From assembly GCA_044227805.1 (NCBI GenBank), contig JBGAWA010000001.1, positions 1 to 64,000 of the forward strand: a stretch of 64,000 nt of DNA. The letters run 5' to 3'. Both the position numbers and the translations under genes were made by a program. The notes below the pieces were generated by a model that was given only the letters and a program-made list of their open reading frames with translations, ran no database searches and was not told the origin of the DNA. Positions 8,135 through 16,854 of this stretch are shown piece by piece. This DNA comes from JACCZZ01 sp044227805. GTDB taxonomy: Bacteria; Bacteroidota; Bacteroidia; Chitinophagales; UBA10324. How positions within the stretch are numbered: position 1 is the stretch's first letter; every line of letters begins with the position of its first letter.

Positions 8135-9124
8135 CTAGAAAGAAAACCTGAGCGGTCCCAGGTTTTGTAACAATCGAATGATGATCAGTACAGGTGCAAT
8201 TTCAAGAGCGCAAATATACAATAAAAAGTGGAATAAATGTCTGCCGAAATAATTGATTCCGATGTTAAATCCTTTCAAATATCGTATCAAAATACAGCCG
8301 GCCGATACCGCAAATGCGCTATACAATGCATAGGTGCTTGATGGCGCAGGTGCGAAGATCAGCAGCAATACCAGTGGAAAAAGCAACACACCAAGCACGC
8401 GGTTGAGTTGTATCTCATAAAAATTATACAAAGTGATTTCTTTCCTGAATGGCAACAATAGGGAGGCAGCTTTGAGCAGCAGATAACGGGCAAGCAGGAA
8501 GAAACTTACCGCTGCCACTGCGATCAGCATTACTATCCAGGGCGGATCAATATGCAGGCTGCCAAATTGCCCAAGCAGAAGAAATACGAATAACGAAATC
8601 ACCAGCAGAGAAAACAGGTTAAGCAGCACTGTACCGAATGAAACACCGGTTCCCAGTTCCCGGAACATCTGCTGACTTGGGCCCCAGTTTTTGAAGGCAG
8701 AAAAAAGCTCTTCAAATTCCCTGGCATAGCCAAAACGAATCAATGCCAGAAGGATCAATAATGAAAAGGCCAGGTAAAATTTCCAGTCTTCGCGCTGCTG
8801 CTTACGCGGAATCTCATCCAATACCACCGTAGGTGAACCATAACTATGCTGAACAACCGGTGATGGAAACTGATCCCGCCAGAGCCGGTATTTGATTTCA
8901 AGCCGCGCCGTCCTATCACTTTTTGATGAGTCCACGGCAACAACCCTTGCTTCTCTTACCGAATCAGCTTGCGAAAGTGACACGCTATCGCTGTTGTGCA
9001 CTACGCTGCCATTGCTTTGGTCTGTTTGTGCATCAGCCTGCCGCGCATCTGCCATTGAGAAAAAGCAGTAACAAGCCAGTACAGCAGCAAACCTAAATAG
9101 ATACGGATTATGAAACCATCGCAT
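8135..9124 (-). CDS. DUF4271 domain membrane protein
   Basis: The 329-residue product has a cleavable N-terminal segment (about residues 8-30, ending ADARQA), a polar Ser/Asp-rich stretch to about 95, then about six or seven hydrophobic helices ('FYLAFSLLILLALIRFGYA', 'LLNLFSLLVISLFVFLLLG', 'IVMLIAVAAVSFFLLARYLL'). It ends in 'IIIRLLQNLGPLRF'. This matches the DUF4271 family of Bacteroidota inner-membrane proteins, whose function I do not know. It sits 3 nt after the BamA-like gene and 15 nt before the uroporphyrinogen-III-synthase-like gene, so the three are very likely one operon. Confidence 0.8.
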   Translation of the reverse strand: MRWFHNPYLFRFAAVLACYCFFSMADARQADAQTDQSNGSVVHNSDSVSLSQADSVREARVVAVDSSKSDRTARLEIKYRLWRDQFPSPVVQHSYGSPTVVLDEIPRKQQREDWKFYLAFSLLILLALIRFGYAREFEELFSAFKNWGPSQQMFRELGTGVSFGTVLLNLFSLLVISLFVFLLLGQFGSLHIDPPWIVMLIAVAAVSFFLLARYLLLKAASLLLPFRKEITLYNFYEIQLNRVLGVLLFPLVLLLIFAPAPSSTYALYSAFAVSAGCILIRYLKGFNIGINYFGRHLFHFLLYICALEIAPVLIIIRLLQNLGPLRFSF

Positions 9125-9127
9125 CAG

Positions 9128-10906
9128 TTAAAAATTATTGACATATCCAAAATGAATTTTTGCGGCCCGCAGTTCAATTGGGTTGTTTTGTTGATGCCCA
9201 AGCGCATAGCTTACGCCAAAGATACCTGCTTTCGTTTCGAAATTAAATCCTGCACCAAATCCATACGGGGTATCATGACTGAAAGGATCAAAAGATCTGT
9301 CTTCAACATAACCACCATCAAAGAAAAGATAGAGAAATGAGTTCCTGCTGATGAAATAGTGGTATTCACCCGTGAATAGATGGTAGCTTGTAGCCAGGAT
9401 GGTATGTTCATCAAAGCCCCTTAGTAAACGAAATCCGCCTAATAGGAAACGTTCGTTAGAATAAATTTTATCGGCGAGGATAGCGCCACCATGATAGGCG
9501 GTAAGAAAGATGCTTCTGCCGCTGATCTGCCAGTATTTATTTATACTTCCCATCAAACGGAATTGCGTTTTCTTTTCATTCACCGAATCGTACAATGTTG
9601 CAAAATCAAATGCCGGCTCTAATGGATCCACCAGCGTTGAGATCTCAGCATTTTCTTTTACTGTTTTGTTACCCCCTTCGGCGTTTAAAAGAAAAGCCAC
9701 ACCGCGGCGGGGATTAATTCGGTAGTCGAGTTTTTCATAAACAAATCCGACACCGTATAATTTGGTGTTGTAGTCGATATTCTGCGGAAGAGTTTTGGAT
9801 TGTTTGATACTCGATGTGTCAACGGATAAAACAGAATTGGAAATATTTCTGAAGTAGAACTTGAAACTATTAACGCCGGTAAAGAGGTATTGCAGTCCAA
9901 TCATTTCCTTCACTTCCAGGTAGATCGTGTCATTTTTATAAAGGTCAAATCCTGCCTCTATGCCAAAAGGCAAATTGAAAAGGTAAGGGTAAGCACCTTT
10001 CAGATTTACCTGTGTTGCTTTTCCGGGTAACTGATTGAACCGCAGGTTGAGTGTCTCCCCTCTTCCAAATGGGTTGACCAGATTCAACATTCCATCGCCG
10101 GTGATCTGCAGCTTGCCGTCAGACCCGCTGTTGGGCAACACGCCCAATAAAAAATCAAAGCTGCTTGCGTTCTCTTTCTTCAGGTACAACAGTAAGGTGG
10201 CAGTTGAGTTGTTAAACTGAATCGCCGAAGGACGTTCTTCGCTGAGAAACGGCAACTCTGCGAGCTTTTCCGTGATCCCTTTGATTGCATCTTCCTCATA
10301 AACAGCCGGCAACCGTAAGCCGAGATAACCTGAAAGGTATTTGTCTGCAATTTTCGCATCACCCTTCACCATAATGCTGTCAATGGTGATCATCCTATTT
10401 TTTGAAACATAGATTTTAGCACTCAACTGTTCCTCGTGCACCTGCAAGCTGTCCAATTTCACCGCGGCGAAAGGGTATCCGTTATTCTCGTAATAGGTGA
10501 GCAGCTTGTTCATCAAGTCAGCTACTTCATCGCTGCTGAAAGTTTTACCGCTGAACAGTTTTTCACGAAAAGAAATCCGGTCAAGAACCACTTCATCGGC
10601 ATTGCCGTTGGATAGACTGGCCCATTTCCATTGACTGCCTGCAAATAGTGTTGCCGTGAAACGGTCGGTGTCAGTGGCGATATGAGTGATGGTTGCTTCG
10701 AGGTAGCCTTTCGCGTAAAGTTTGTTTAACAGGTTACGTAACTCAACCGTACATGATACAGAATCCCTGAAGTTTCTTTTGTAGGCAAAATCCTTAGTCA
10801 AAAAGCCGGAATCTTTATCGGCAGGAATAATGCGGAGCAGGAAGTTTCCTTGCGCATGCAGGTCGATAACCGCCAACAGTAAATAAATAAGAAGTACAAT
10901 GCGCAT
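9128..10906 (-). CDS. BamA/TamA-family outer membrane protein
   Basis: The 592-residue protein has a signal peptide (MRIVLLIYLLLAVIDLHAQG). A POTRA-like periplasmic region follows at about 25-225, with 'LLNKLYAKGYLEATITHI', 'YYENNGYPFAAVKLDSLQVH' and 'ITIDSIMVKGDAKIADKYLS'. The C-terminal part is an Omp85/surface-antigen barrel ('YRINPRRGVAFLLNAEGGNK', 'NERFLLGGFRLLRGFDE', 'TPYGFGAGFNFETKAGIFGV'), and the chain ends in phenylalanine as outer-membrane barrels usually do. It is shorter than BamA and lacks five POTRA repeats, so it is more likely a TamA- or FhaC-like accessory insertase than the essential BamA. It heads a minus-strand run with DUF4271 and the HemD-like gene. Confidence 0.85.
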   Translation of the reverse strand: MRIVLLIYLLLAVIDLHAQGNFLLRIIPADKDSGFLTKDFAYKRNFRDSVSCTVELRNLLNKLYAKGYLEATITHIATDTDRFTATLFAGSQWKWASLSNGNADEVVLDRISFREKLFSGKTFSSDEVADLMNKLLTYYENNGYPFAAVKLDSLQVHEEQLSAKIYVSKNRMITIDSIMVKGDAKIADKYLSGYLGLRLPAVYEEDAIKGITEKLAELPFLSEERPSAIQFNNSTATLLLYLKKENASSFDFLLGVLPNSGSDGKLQITGDGMLNLVNPFGRGETLNLRFNQLPGKATQVNLKGAYPYLFNLPFGIEAGFDLYKNDTIYLEVKEMIGLQYLFTGVNSFKFYFRNISNSVLSVDTSSIKQSKTLPQNIDYNTKLYGVGFVYEKLDYRINPRRGVAFLLNAEGGNKTVKENAEISTLVDPLEPAFDFATLYDSVNEKKTQFRLMGSINKYWQISGRSIFLTAYHGGAILADKIYSNERFLLGGFRLLRGFDEHTILATSYHLFTGEYHYFISRNSFLYLFFDGGYVEDRSFDPFSHDTPYGFGAGFNFETKAGIFGVSYALGHQQNNPIELRAAKIHFGYVNNF

Positions 10907-11048
10907 GCAAATTATCCGGTGAATGAGTTTACAAAATTATCAATGATCAATTACAAAGCTACCAACCGTTGCAACGCCACACTTAAATCAATCCAACGAA
11001 TGATATAGGCGATGCATTATCAGTAAACTATTTAATCGTGTACTATTT

Positions 11049-11190
11049 AATTGAAAAAACCCGCTTCGTTGCGACTCACTATGGAAACAGATTTGCTCCT
11101 TGTGATAAAAAGAAATGTTTCGCAAAAGAAATCGGCACGTTTTTTTGCACTGTCAGCCGTTTTATTAACCTATCATTGTGTCAATCCTGA
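11049..11190 (+). repeat. Degenerate dispersed repeat upstream of hemW
   Basis: ATTGAAAAAACCCGCTTCG followed by TTGCGACTCAC, then AAAAAGAAATGTTTCGCAAA and GCCGTTTTATTAACC, align in order with a plus-orientation repeat copy. The first hairpin arm and parts of the core are lost. The copy ends right before the hemW start and accounts for the spurious in-frame extension of that gene. Confidence 0.65.
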
Positions 11191-11194
11191 ACCA

Positions 11195-12325
11195 ATGGCC
11201 GGTATTTACATTCATGTTCCTTTCTGCAAGCAGGCTTGTCATTACTGCGATTTTCATTTTTCTGTCAACCAGGCAAGCAGGTCGGCTATGGTGGCAGCTA
11301 TCATCCGAGAAGCAGAACAACAAAGAAACTACCTCGGTGATGAAATAATACATACCATTTACTTGGGAGGCGGGACACCTTCACTGCTTGATGCATCGGA
11401 ACTGTCCGCTATTTTTGATCAACTGTATCGTCATTACCACATGGCTGAAAGCGTTGAGATCACGCTGGAAGCTAATCCCGATGATCTGACAAAGCCGGCT
11501 ATCAATGCACTCAGGCAATTACCTATTAACCGCCTCAGCATTGGTGTACAGTCTTTTCATGACAACGATCTGCAATGGATGAACCGGGCACATACTGGCG
11601 GACAGGCCAAAGCAGCCGTGCAAGATGCGCAGGATGCAGGTTTCAGCAATATCTCCATTGACCTGATCTATGGTCTGCCTGCTTCCACAGATGAACAATG
11701 GGATCAGAATATCGACAGAGCGCTCGCAGTGAATGTGCAACACATTTCATGTTATTGCCTGACTGTTGAAGCGAAGACGGCACTTGCTCATTTCATTTCT
11801 TCGGGAAAAAGCCAGCCTGTAAATGAAGAACAATCAGCCAGGCAATTTGAGATGCTGATGGAGAAAATGAAAAGTCATCAATGGTTTCATTATGAGATTT
11901 CGAATTTTTCAGCTGATGAGCTTCTTTATTCAAGACACAACGCGTCTTATTGGCTCGGTCAAAAATATCTTGGTCTCGGTCCTTCCGCGCATTCTTACAA
12001 CGGATCATCGCGTCAATGGAACATCGCGAACAATCATCAATACATAGCCGCCCTCCAACAGGGTCACCTCGCTTTTGAAAAAGAAATCCTCACCCCGACC
12101 CAGCAGATCAATGAACGCATCATGACGCAGCTGAGAACAGCTTGGGGATTACCCATTGCAGGTTTCGAATGCAACGTTGCACAACAATTACGAAAGAGCA
12201 GTGATCCGTTTATTAAGGCTGGACTGGCTATCCTGCAAGATGATATGCTTACGCTGACAGATGCCGGCCGACTGATTGCCGACCGGATTGTGGTGGAAAT
12301 GATGCTGGAAGATCCATCATTATGA
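11195..12325 (+). CDS. hemW: HemW-like radical SAM protein (heme chaperone)
   Basis: HemW is a radical SAM protein related to coproporphyrinogen-III dehydrogenase. It is thought to bind and deliver heme. From ATG 11195 the 376-residue product starts MAGIYIHVPFCKQACHYCDF, with the iron-sulfur cluster cysteines C11, C15 and C18. It continues with 'IYLGGGTPSLL', 'EITLEANPDDL', 'NRLSIGVQSFHDNDLQWMNR', 'ISIDLIYGLPASTDEQW' and the C-terminal HemN-type segment 'LGLGPSAHSYNGSSRQWN'. The frame stays open upstream to 11051, but those 48 codons are derived from a repeat element and precede the conserved start, so I exclude them. It converges on the LRR gene with a 16-nt gap. Confidence 0.92.
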   Translation: MAGIYIHVPFCKQACHYCDFHFSVNQASRSAMVAAIIREAEQQRNYLGDEIIHTIYLGGGTPSLLDASELSAIFDQLYRHYHMAESVEITLEANPDDLTKPAINALRQLPINRLSIGVQSFHDNDLQWMNRAHTGGQAKAAVQDAQDAGFSNISIDLIYGLPASTDEQWDQNIDRALAVNVQHISCYCLTVEAKTALAHFISSGKSQPVNEEQSARQFEMLMEKMKSHQWFHYEISNFSADELLYSRHNASYWLGQKYLGLGPSAHSYNGSSRQWNIANNHQYIAALQQGHLAFEKEILTPTQQINERIMTQLRTAWGLPIAGFECNVAQQLRKSSDPFIKAGLAILQDDMLTLTDAGRLIADRIVVEMMLEDPSL

Positions 12326-12341
12326 TGGTTACTGAATCAGC

Positions 12342-14033
12342 TCACTTATTTTCTATCGGTACCAGGTTATTGAAACCCTTGGCAATAATTTTAGTCGCGG
12401 GCAGCGACTTTTTCAAACCCTCATAAATACGGGCATCCATCCTATTAAAACTGATATCCAATACTTCCATTTGTTGCATGCGCTGCAATTGTTTGGCCAC
12501 TACGTTCATATCAAGTGATTCATTAAAGCTCAGATTCAGTTTTTTTAGCGCCGTAAGCTGTTCAAAATGATCAGGCAATCTTTCCAGGAGGTTTGCTTTC
12601 AGATCAAGATCATTCAGCTGGCTGAGCAATACAAAACTATCCGGCAAGGTAACAAGCAGGTTACCACGAAGGCTAAGTAAACGAAGGTGGCTGCACAGGC
12701 TGACAGAAGCGGGAAGTCCGCGGATGACCTGATCATTCAGGCTCAATAATTCCAGTTGATGCAGATGGCCGATGCTTGCGGGCAGTATTTTGATTTTATC
12801 TACCGGGTAAGCAAAGAAATCAGCGTCAGCATGCAGTTCACGCAAGGAGGTGAGCTCGCCCAACCAGTCAGGCAACCTGCTGATGTGGTTGTGATTAATA
12901 TTTAATACTTCGAGTTGAATCAACCCGCGAATTGCAGGTGATAATTCAAAAAGCGTACACCAACTCAGATTCAAAACTTTCAGCCGTGTAAATTTTGCGA
13001 TGGCGGCCGGCACCGACAGTATTGAGTCTCCGCTTAGATTAAGGTATTCGAGCTGTTTGAGTTTATCAAATCCAGCGGGAAAACTTTTCAGCTTATTTCT
13101 TCGCTGGCCGTCAGCATCCATTCCCAGGTTGAGTGTTTTCAACCGCACAAGTTTTTCAATACTGCCGGGTAACGACTGCAGCTGATTTCCACTGAGATCA
13201 AGAGACTCCAATGCATCAAGACTTCCAATGCTTTCCGGCAGCGCCTTCAGGTCGCAGGAAGCAAGCGATAAATGTTGCAGCGAAGTCAAAGTTGCCAGTT
13301 TGTTCATCTCATCCGGGTACTTGAGCAATAAGTTATTACTGAGATCAAGTGTTGTCAGTGCGGTAAAATCTTTAAGGTTGTCGGGCAAAGTAAGCAGTCT
13401 GTTATCTGATACATCGAGAGATTGAAGGTTTGGCAATGCGGTTAAACCTCCGGGAAAAACAGTCAGCAGGTTGCCTGAAACATCAAGCATTGTCAGCTGC
13501 GGAACGGATTGCAGGTTCCCGCCCAAAGCGGCAAAATCCAATGAACTGTTAAATGATAAATTAAGATAGGCAAGTTGCCGGCAGTTTTGCAAGGCAGCCG
13601 GCAAGGATTCAAGTACATTTGACTTCAGATTCAATGCATGAATCTGCTGCAAGGAACCGATTTCATCGGGCAATGACCTGACTCCGCAGATGCTGATTTC
13701 TAGATAAGTTAAATTGGGAAGGCTGGATAACTTTGAACATACCTGCTTCCAGTCTGCCTGAAGGCAATACCGGAATGTAATGCCTTTCAACTTAATAAGT
13801 TTGGAAAAATCTGCGGGTAGGACCCTAAGTGTATCGTGCTCTAAAAAAAGGTAAGCGCAATCCTGCGGTGCTTTTAAGGCAAGATCAATACGGTAAAACG
13901 TGCTGTCGTTGTCGTAAGGCACTTCCTGTATCTGACTTGACGCAGCGGCGGGCCATAACAGCCATAACAACCAGCAGCAACCTGCTATTTTTTTACAGGA
14001 GAAGAGCTTCATCCTTGCTTTGAATTCTGTCAT
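12342..14033 (-). CDS. Secreted leucine-rich-repeat protein
   Basis: The 563-residue product has an export segment (about residues 15-33, ending AAASSQ) and then roughly eighteen leucine-rich repeats of the form LxxLxxLxLxxNxLxxLP, such as 'LTTLDLSNNLLLKYP' and 'LEYLNLSGDSILSVP'. The LPxx spacing resembles bacterial/plant-type LRRs. No T9SS sorting domain, lipobox or catalytic domain is visible, and the C-terminus ends soon after the last repeat (...FNNLVPIENK). Its ATG overlaps the lysS stop by 4 nt (ATGA), which supports the start at 14033 and translational coupling; MKLFSCKK at 14012 is an alternative. Such proteins usually mediate protein binding; the partner is unknown. Confidence 0.85.
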   Translation of the reverse strand: MTEFKARMKLFSCKKIAGCCWLLWLLWPAAASSQIQEVPYDNDSTFYRIDLALKAPQDCAYLFLEHDTLRVLPADFSKLIKLKGITFRYCLQADWKQVCSKLSSLPNLTYLEISICGVRSLPDEIGSLQQIHALNLKSNVLESLPAALQNCRQLAYLNLSFNSSLDFAALGGNLQSVPQLTMLDVSGNLLTVFPGGLTALPNLQSLDVSDNRLLTLPDNLKDFTALTTLDLSNNLLLKYPDEMNKLATLTSLQHLSLASCDLKALPESIGSLDALESLDLSGNQLQSLPGSIEKLVRLKTLNLGMDADGQRRNKLKSFPAGFDKLKQLEYLNLSGDSILSVPAAIAKFTRLKVLNLSWCTLFELSPAIRGLIQLEVLNINHNHISRLPDWLGELTSLRELHADADFFAYPVDKIKILPASIGHLHQLELLSLNDQVIRGLPASVSLCSHLRLLSLRGNLLVTLPDSFVLLSQLNDLDLKANLLERLPDHFEQLTALKKLNLSFNESLDMNVVAKQLQRMQQMEVLDISFNRMDARIYEGLKKSLPATKIIAKGFNNLVPIENK

Positions 14034-15547
14034 GCCTGGCGTTCAGGGCGCATTTGCGGGAAAAAAATAACATCCTGAATGGAAGCTGAATTGGTCATGA
14101 TCATGGTGAGGCGGTCTATACCGATGCCAAGCCCGGCCGTTGGGGGCATGCCATATTCAATGGCACGCAGAAAGTCTTCATCCAGCATCATCGCCTCTTC
14201 ATCACCCCGCTTCCCTAATTCCAGTTGCTCCTCAAACCGCCTGCGCTGATCAAGAGGGTCATTCAGTTCACTAAAAGCATTGCACATTTCCTTGCCATTG
14301 CAGATGGCTTCAAAACGCTCAACAAGGCCCTGTTTTGTCCGGTGTTTTTTTGCCAGCGGTGACATCTCCACCGGATAGTCGGTGATGAATGTTGGCTGAA
14401 TAAGATATGGCTCGCACAGCTCGCCAAAAATCTGGTCGATCAGTTTTCCTTTACCCATCGTGTTATCAGTTGGTACGTGCAGCTGCCGGGCTGTTTCGCG
14501 CAGCTGTGGTTCTTCCATTTCGCTGATATCAATTTTGGTGAAATGTTGAATGGCTTCAAACATGGTAAATCTTTTCCATGGCCTTTTAAAGTCAATCTCC
14601 TGCTGGCCTACGGTTATCCTGGTGGTACCATGCAACGCTATCGCTATTCGTTCCACCATCTCTTCCACCAGGTCCATCATCCAGTAATAATCCTTGTAGG
14701 CCACATACAATTCCATCATGGTAAACTCAGGGTTGTGTGTGCGATCCATTCCTTCATTGCGAAAGTCTTTAGCAAATTCGAACACGCCCTCATAGCCGCC
14801 CACAATTAATCTTTTCAGGTAAAGCTCATCAGCAATGCGCAGGTACAATGTCATATCAAGCGTATTGTGATGTGTCTTGAAAGGTCTCGCCAATGCACCC
14901 CCATAAATGGGTTGCAACACAGGGGTTTCCACTTCCAGGTATCCCTTTTCTATCAGGAAATTGCGCATTGTTTGCAATAGCTTCGAACGCAAAACAAACA
15001 CCTCTTTTGATCGGGCATTTACATTCAGGTCAACATATCGCTGGCGATAGCGCAGTTCAGGATCGGTAACTTCATCAAACAGATGGCCTTCCTTTTCTTT
15101 AACCACAGGAAGCGGGCGGAGTGCCTTGCTCAGCAGCTTCAGCGATTTCACATGCAACGAGGTTTCTCCCGTTTTGGTTACAAAGACATAACCGGTTACG
15201 CCAATAAAATCGCCCAGGTCGAGCAGTTTCTTAAAGACGGTGTTGTACAGTGTTTTGTCTTCGCCCGGGCACAACTCATCACGGCTCACATAGAGCTGAA
15301 TTTTACCGACGGCATCCTGCAACACGGCAAATGAGGCACTGCCCATAATTCGCTTACCGGTTAATCTTCCGGCAATGGATACTTCTTTCCATACTGCATC
15401 CTCTTTACTGCTGAGATACTTGCTGAGAATGTTAGCCGATGTATTGTTCACCGTAAATGCTTCAGCCGGATAAGGATCAATACCCATCGACACCAGTTCT
15501 TCCAATGCCTGCCTGCGCTGTATTTCATGTTCACTTAAATGCGTCAT
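14030..15547 (-). CDS. lysS: Lysyl-tRNA synthetase, class II
   Basis: This enzyme charges tRNA-Lys with lysine using ATP, in the cytoplasm. The 505-residue product has the N-terminal OB-fold anticodon-binding domain (about 50-155; 'VSIAGRLTGKRIMGSASFAV') and the class II core. Motif 1 is near 'VETPVLQPIYGGALARPFKT', motif 2 is FRNEGMDRTHNPEFTMMEL near residue 262, and motif 3 is GLGIGIDRLTM near residue 472. Length is normal. A TATTTTTG box lies at 15573-15566 on the minus strand, about 20 nt before the ATG. The downstream LRR gene overlaps it by 4 nt. Confidence 0.97.
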   Translation of the reverse strand: MTHLSEHEIQRRQALEELVSMGIDPYPAEAFTVNNTSANILSKYLSSKEDAVWKEVSIAGRLTGKRIMGSASFAVLQDAVGKIQLYVSRDELCPGEDKTLYNTVFKKLLDLGDFIGVTGYVFVTKTGETSLHVKSLKLLSKALRPLPVVKEKEGHLFDEVTDPELRYRQRYVDLNVNARSKEVFVLRSKLLQTMRNFLIEKGYLEVETPVLQPIYGGALARPFKTHHNTLDMTLYLRIADELYLKRLIVGGYEGVFEFAKDFRNEGMDRTHNPEFTMMELYVAYKDYYWMMDLVEEMVERIAIALHGTTRITVGQQEIDFKRPWKRFTMFEAIQHFTKIDISEMEEPQLRETARQLHVPTDNTMGKGKLIDQIFGELCEPYLIQPTFITDYPVEMSPLAKKHRTKQGLVERFEAICNGKEMCNAFSELNDPLDQRRRFEEQLELGKRGDEEAMMLDEDFLRAIEYGMPPTAGLGIGIDRLTMIMTNSASIQDVIFFPQMRPERQA

Positions 15548-15565
15548 ACTTCATTTTATTGCCGG

Positions 15566-15573
15566 CAAAAATA
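15566..15573 (-). promoter_or_regulatory. Candidate -7 box of the lysS promoter
   Basis: TATTTTTG on the minus strand matches the Bacteroidota -7 consensus TAnnTTTG exactly and lies about 20 nt before the lysS ATG. I see no TTG at the expected upstream distance, so the assignment rests on this box alone. Confidence 0.4.
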
Positions 15574-15661
15574 GTTTTTCGAATTGAGTACTTTGCATGC
15601 GACATGGATAATTTGATGAACAATTGCAAAGCAGATTCAATATGCATGAATCACTTGTTAC

Positions 15662-15816
15662 ACCCACATGTTGCAATGCAAAACAACGATGGGTTGAAAC
15701 CCGGTATAACACGGCTTAAGGTTTTCGACACATTTTCTCCATTGAAAACAATGAACAACCCCTTAGCCGTTTTAAGAACAAGCGCGGCTGGGCTTTTCAA
15801 TTTAAAAATGCGGGGT
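15662..15816 (-). repeat. Degenerate full-length dispersed repeat
   Basis: ACCCACATGTTGCAATGC, ACGATGGGTTGAAACCCGG, CGGCTTAAGG, ACACATTTTCTCCATTGAAA, AACCCCTTAGCCGTTTTAAG and GCGGCTGGGCTTTTCAAT follow the order of a minus-orientation repeat copy over its whole length, with many substitutions. It lies between lysS and the CDF transporter and ends just before the possible starts of the latter. Confidence 0.7.
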
Positions 15817-15856
15817 ATTGCCTGCCTTTCAATCATCCAACTCCACTTTTGACCGG

Positions 15857-16846
15857 TTGAACACAGGAGCTGCAAACATCAGAATTCAGACCTGGGTGGT
15901 AGCAGTTGGCATCCTTCTGCTGCTGGCAAAGTTCGGCGCATACATCATTACACATTCCAACGCCATCCTCACGGATGCGCTGGAAAGCATCGTGAATATT
16001 GTAGCTGGAGGAATTGGCCTGTACAGCCTTCAGCTTTCCGCCAAGCCGCGTGATGCTGACCATCCGTATGGCCATGGCAAAATTGAATTCATCTCGGCAA
16101 GTATCGAAGGCACCTTGGTATTATTCGCCGGGCTCATCATCATTGGAAAATCCATCTACAGCTTTGTCTATCCTCAGCCCTTGAGTGATCTTGATACCGG
16201 TATTTTTATTATCCTCATTACTGCCGTCATCAACTTTTCGTTGGGCTTGATATGTATCCGGCAAGGCAGGAAGTCGGGATCACCTGCCCTGGCAGGAAGC
16301 GGCGCGCACCTGCAGTCGGATGCCTATTCCACTTTTGGCATCATTGCCGCGCTGGTGATGATTTACTTCACCGGATTTAAAATGTTGGATAACATCATTG
16401 CCATCGGCATGGGAATGTTCATCTGTTATACCGGTTATCAGGTGGTGAGAAAAGCAATTGCCGGCATTATGGATGAAGCAGACTATGATTTACTGAGAAA
16501 AATCATCTCGCAACTGAACAATGAACGTCGCGACGAATGGGTGGATCTCCATAATATGCGGGTGATTAAATATGGAAACGTGGTACACATCGATTGCCAT
16601 CTGACGCTGCCCTGGTATATCAATGTCAGAGAGGCGCATGAACAAGTCAGCCGTGTGGACGAAAGTGTAAAAAAAGACCTTCAAAACCCGGTTGAACTAT
16701 TTATTCATACCGATCCGTGTGTGCCACAGGTTCAGTGCCCTATCTGTATGAACCGCCATTGTGCGAAGCGCGAAGCGCCTTTGCAAATGACTTTAACGTG
16801 GAACCTGGAAACATCTCTGCAAAACAAGAAACACGGATTTGAATAA
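15857..16846 (+). CDS. Cation diffusion facilitator family metal exporter
   Basis: CDF proteins export Zn, Fe, Mn or similar divalent cations across the inner membrane in exchange for protons. About six membrane helices run from residue 10 to about 205. Metal-site motifs are visible: 'SNAILTDALESIVN' (helix 2), 'HPYGHGKIEF', 'GAHLQSDAYSTFG' (helix 5), then a cytoplasmic domain with 'HIDCHLTLPWY'. The C-terminus carries an extra cysteine cluster, 'QCPICMNRHCAKREAP', that could bind metal. No ATG is available. TTG at 15857 gives NTGAANIRIQTW, a plausible family N-terminus; TTG at 15818 and GTG at 15896 are alternatives. It converges on the receiver gene with an 8-nt gap. Confidence 0.88.
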   Translation: MNTGAANIRIQTWVVAVGILLLLAKFGAYIITHSNAILTDALESIVNIVAGGIGLYSLQLSAKPRDADHPYGHGKIEFISASIEGTLVLFAGLIIIGKSIYSFVYPQPLSDLDTGIFIILITAVINFSLGLICIRQGRKSGSPALAGSGAHLQSDAYSTFGIIAALVMIYFTGFKMLDNIIAIGMGMFICYTGYQVVRKAIAGIMDEADYDLLRKIISQLNNERRDEWVDLHNMRVIKYGNVVHIDCHLTLPWYINVREAHEQVSRVDESVKKDLQNPVELFIHTDPCVPQVQCPICMNRHCAKREAPLQMTLTWNLETSLQNKKHGFE

Positions 16847-16854
16847 CGGCCCTG

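Noticed and set aside
12314..12328. Palindrome CCATCATTATGATGG at the hemW/LRR junction as a bidirectional terminator
   Set aside because: The loop would be a single base and there is no T-run. It also includes the hemW stop codon, so chance is likely.
15457..15852. 131-codon plus-strand frame across the lysS start and a repeat
   Set aside because: It overlaps lysS antisense and then runs through a decayed repeat. It has no homology signal.
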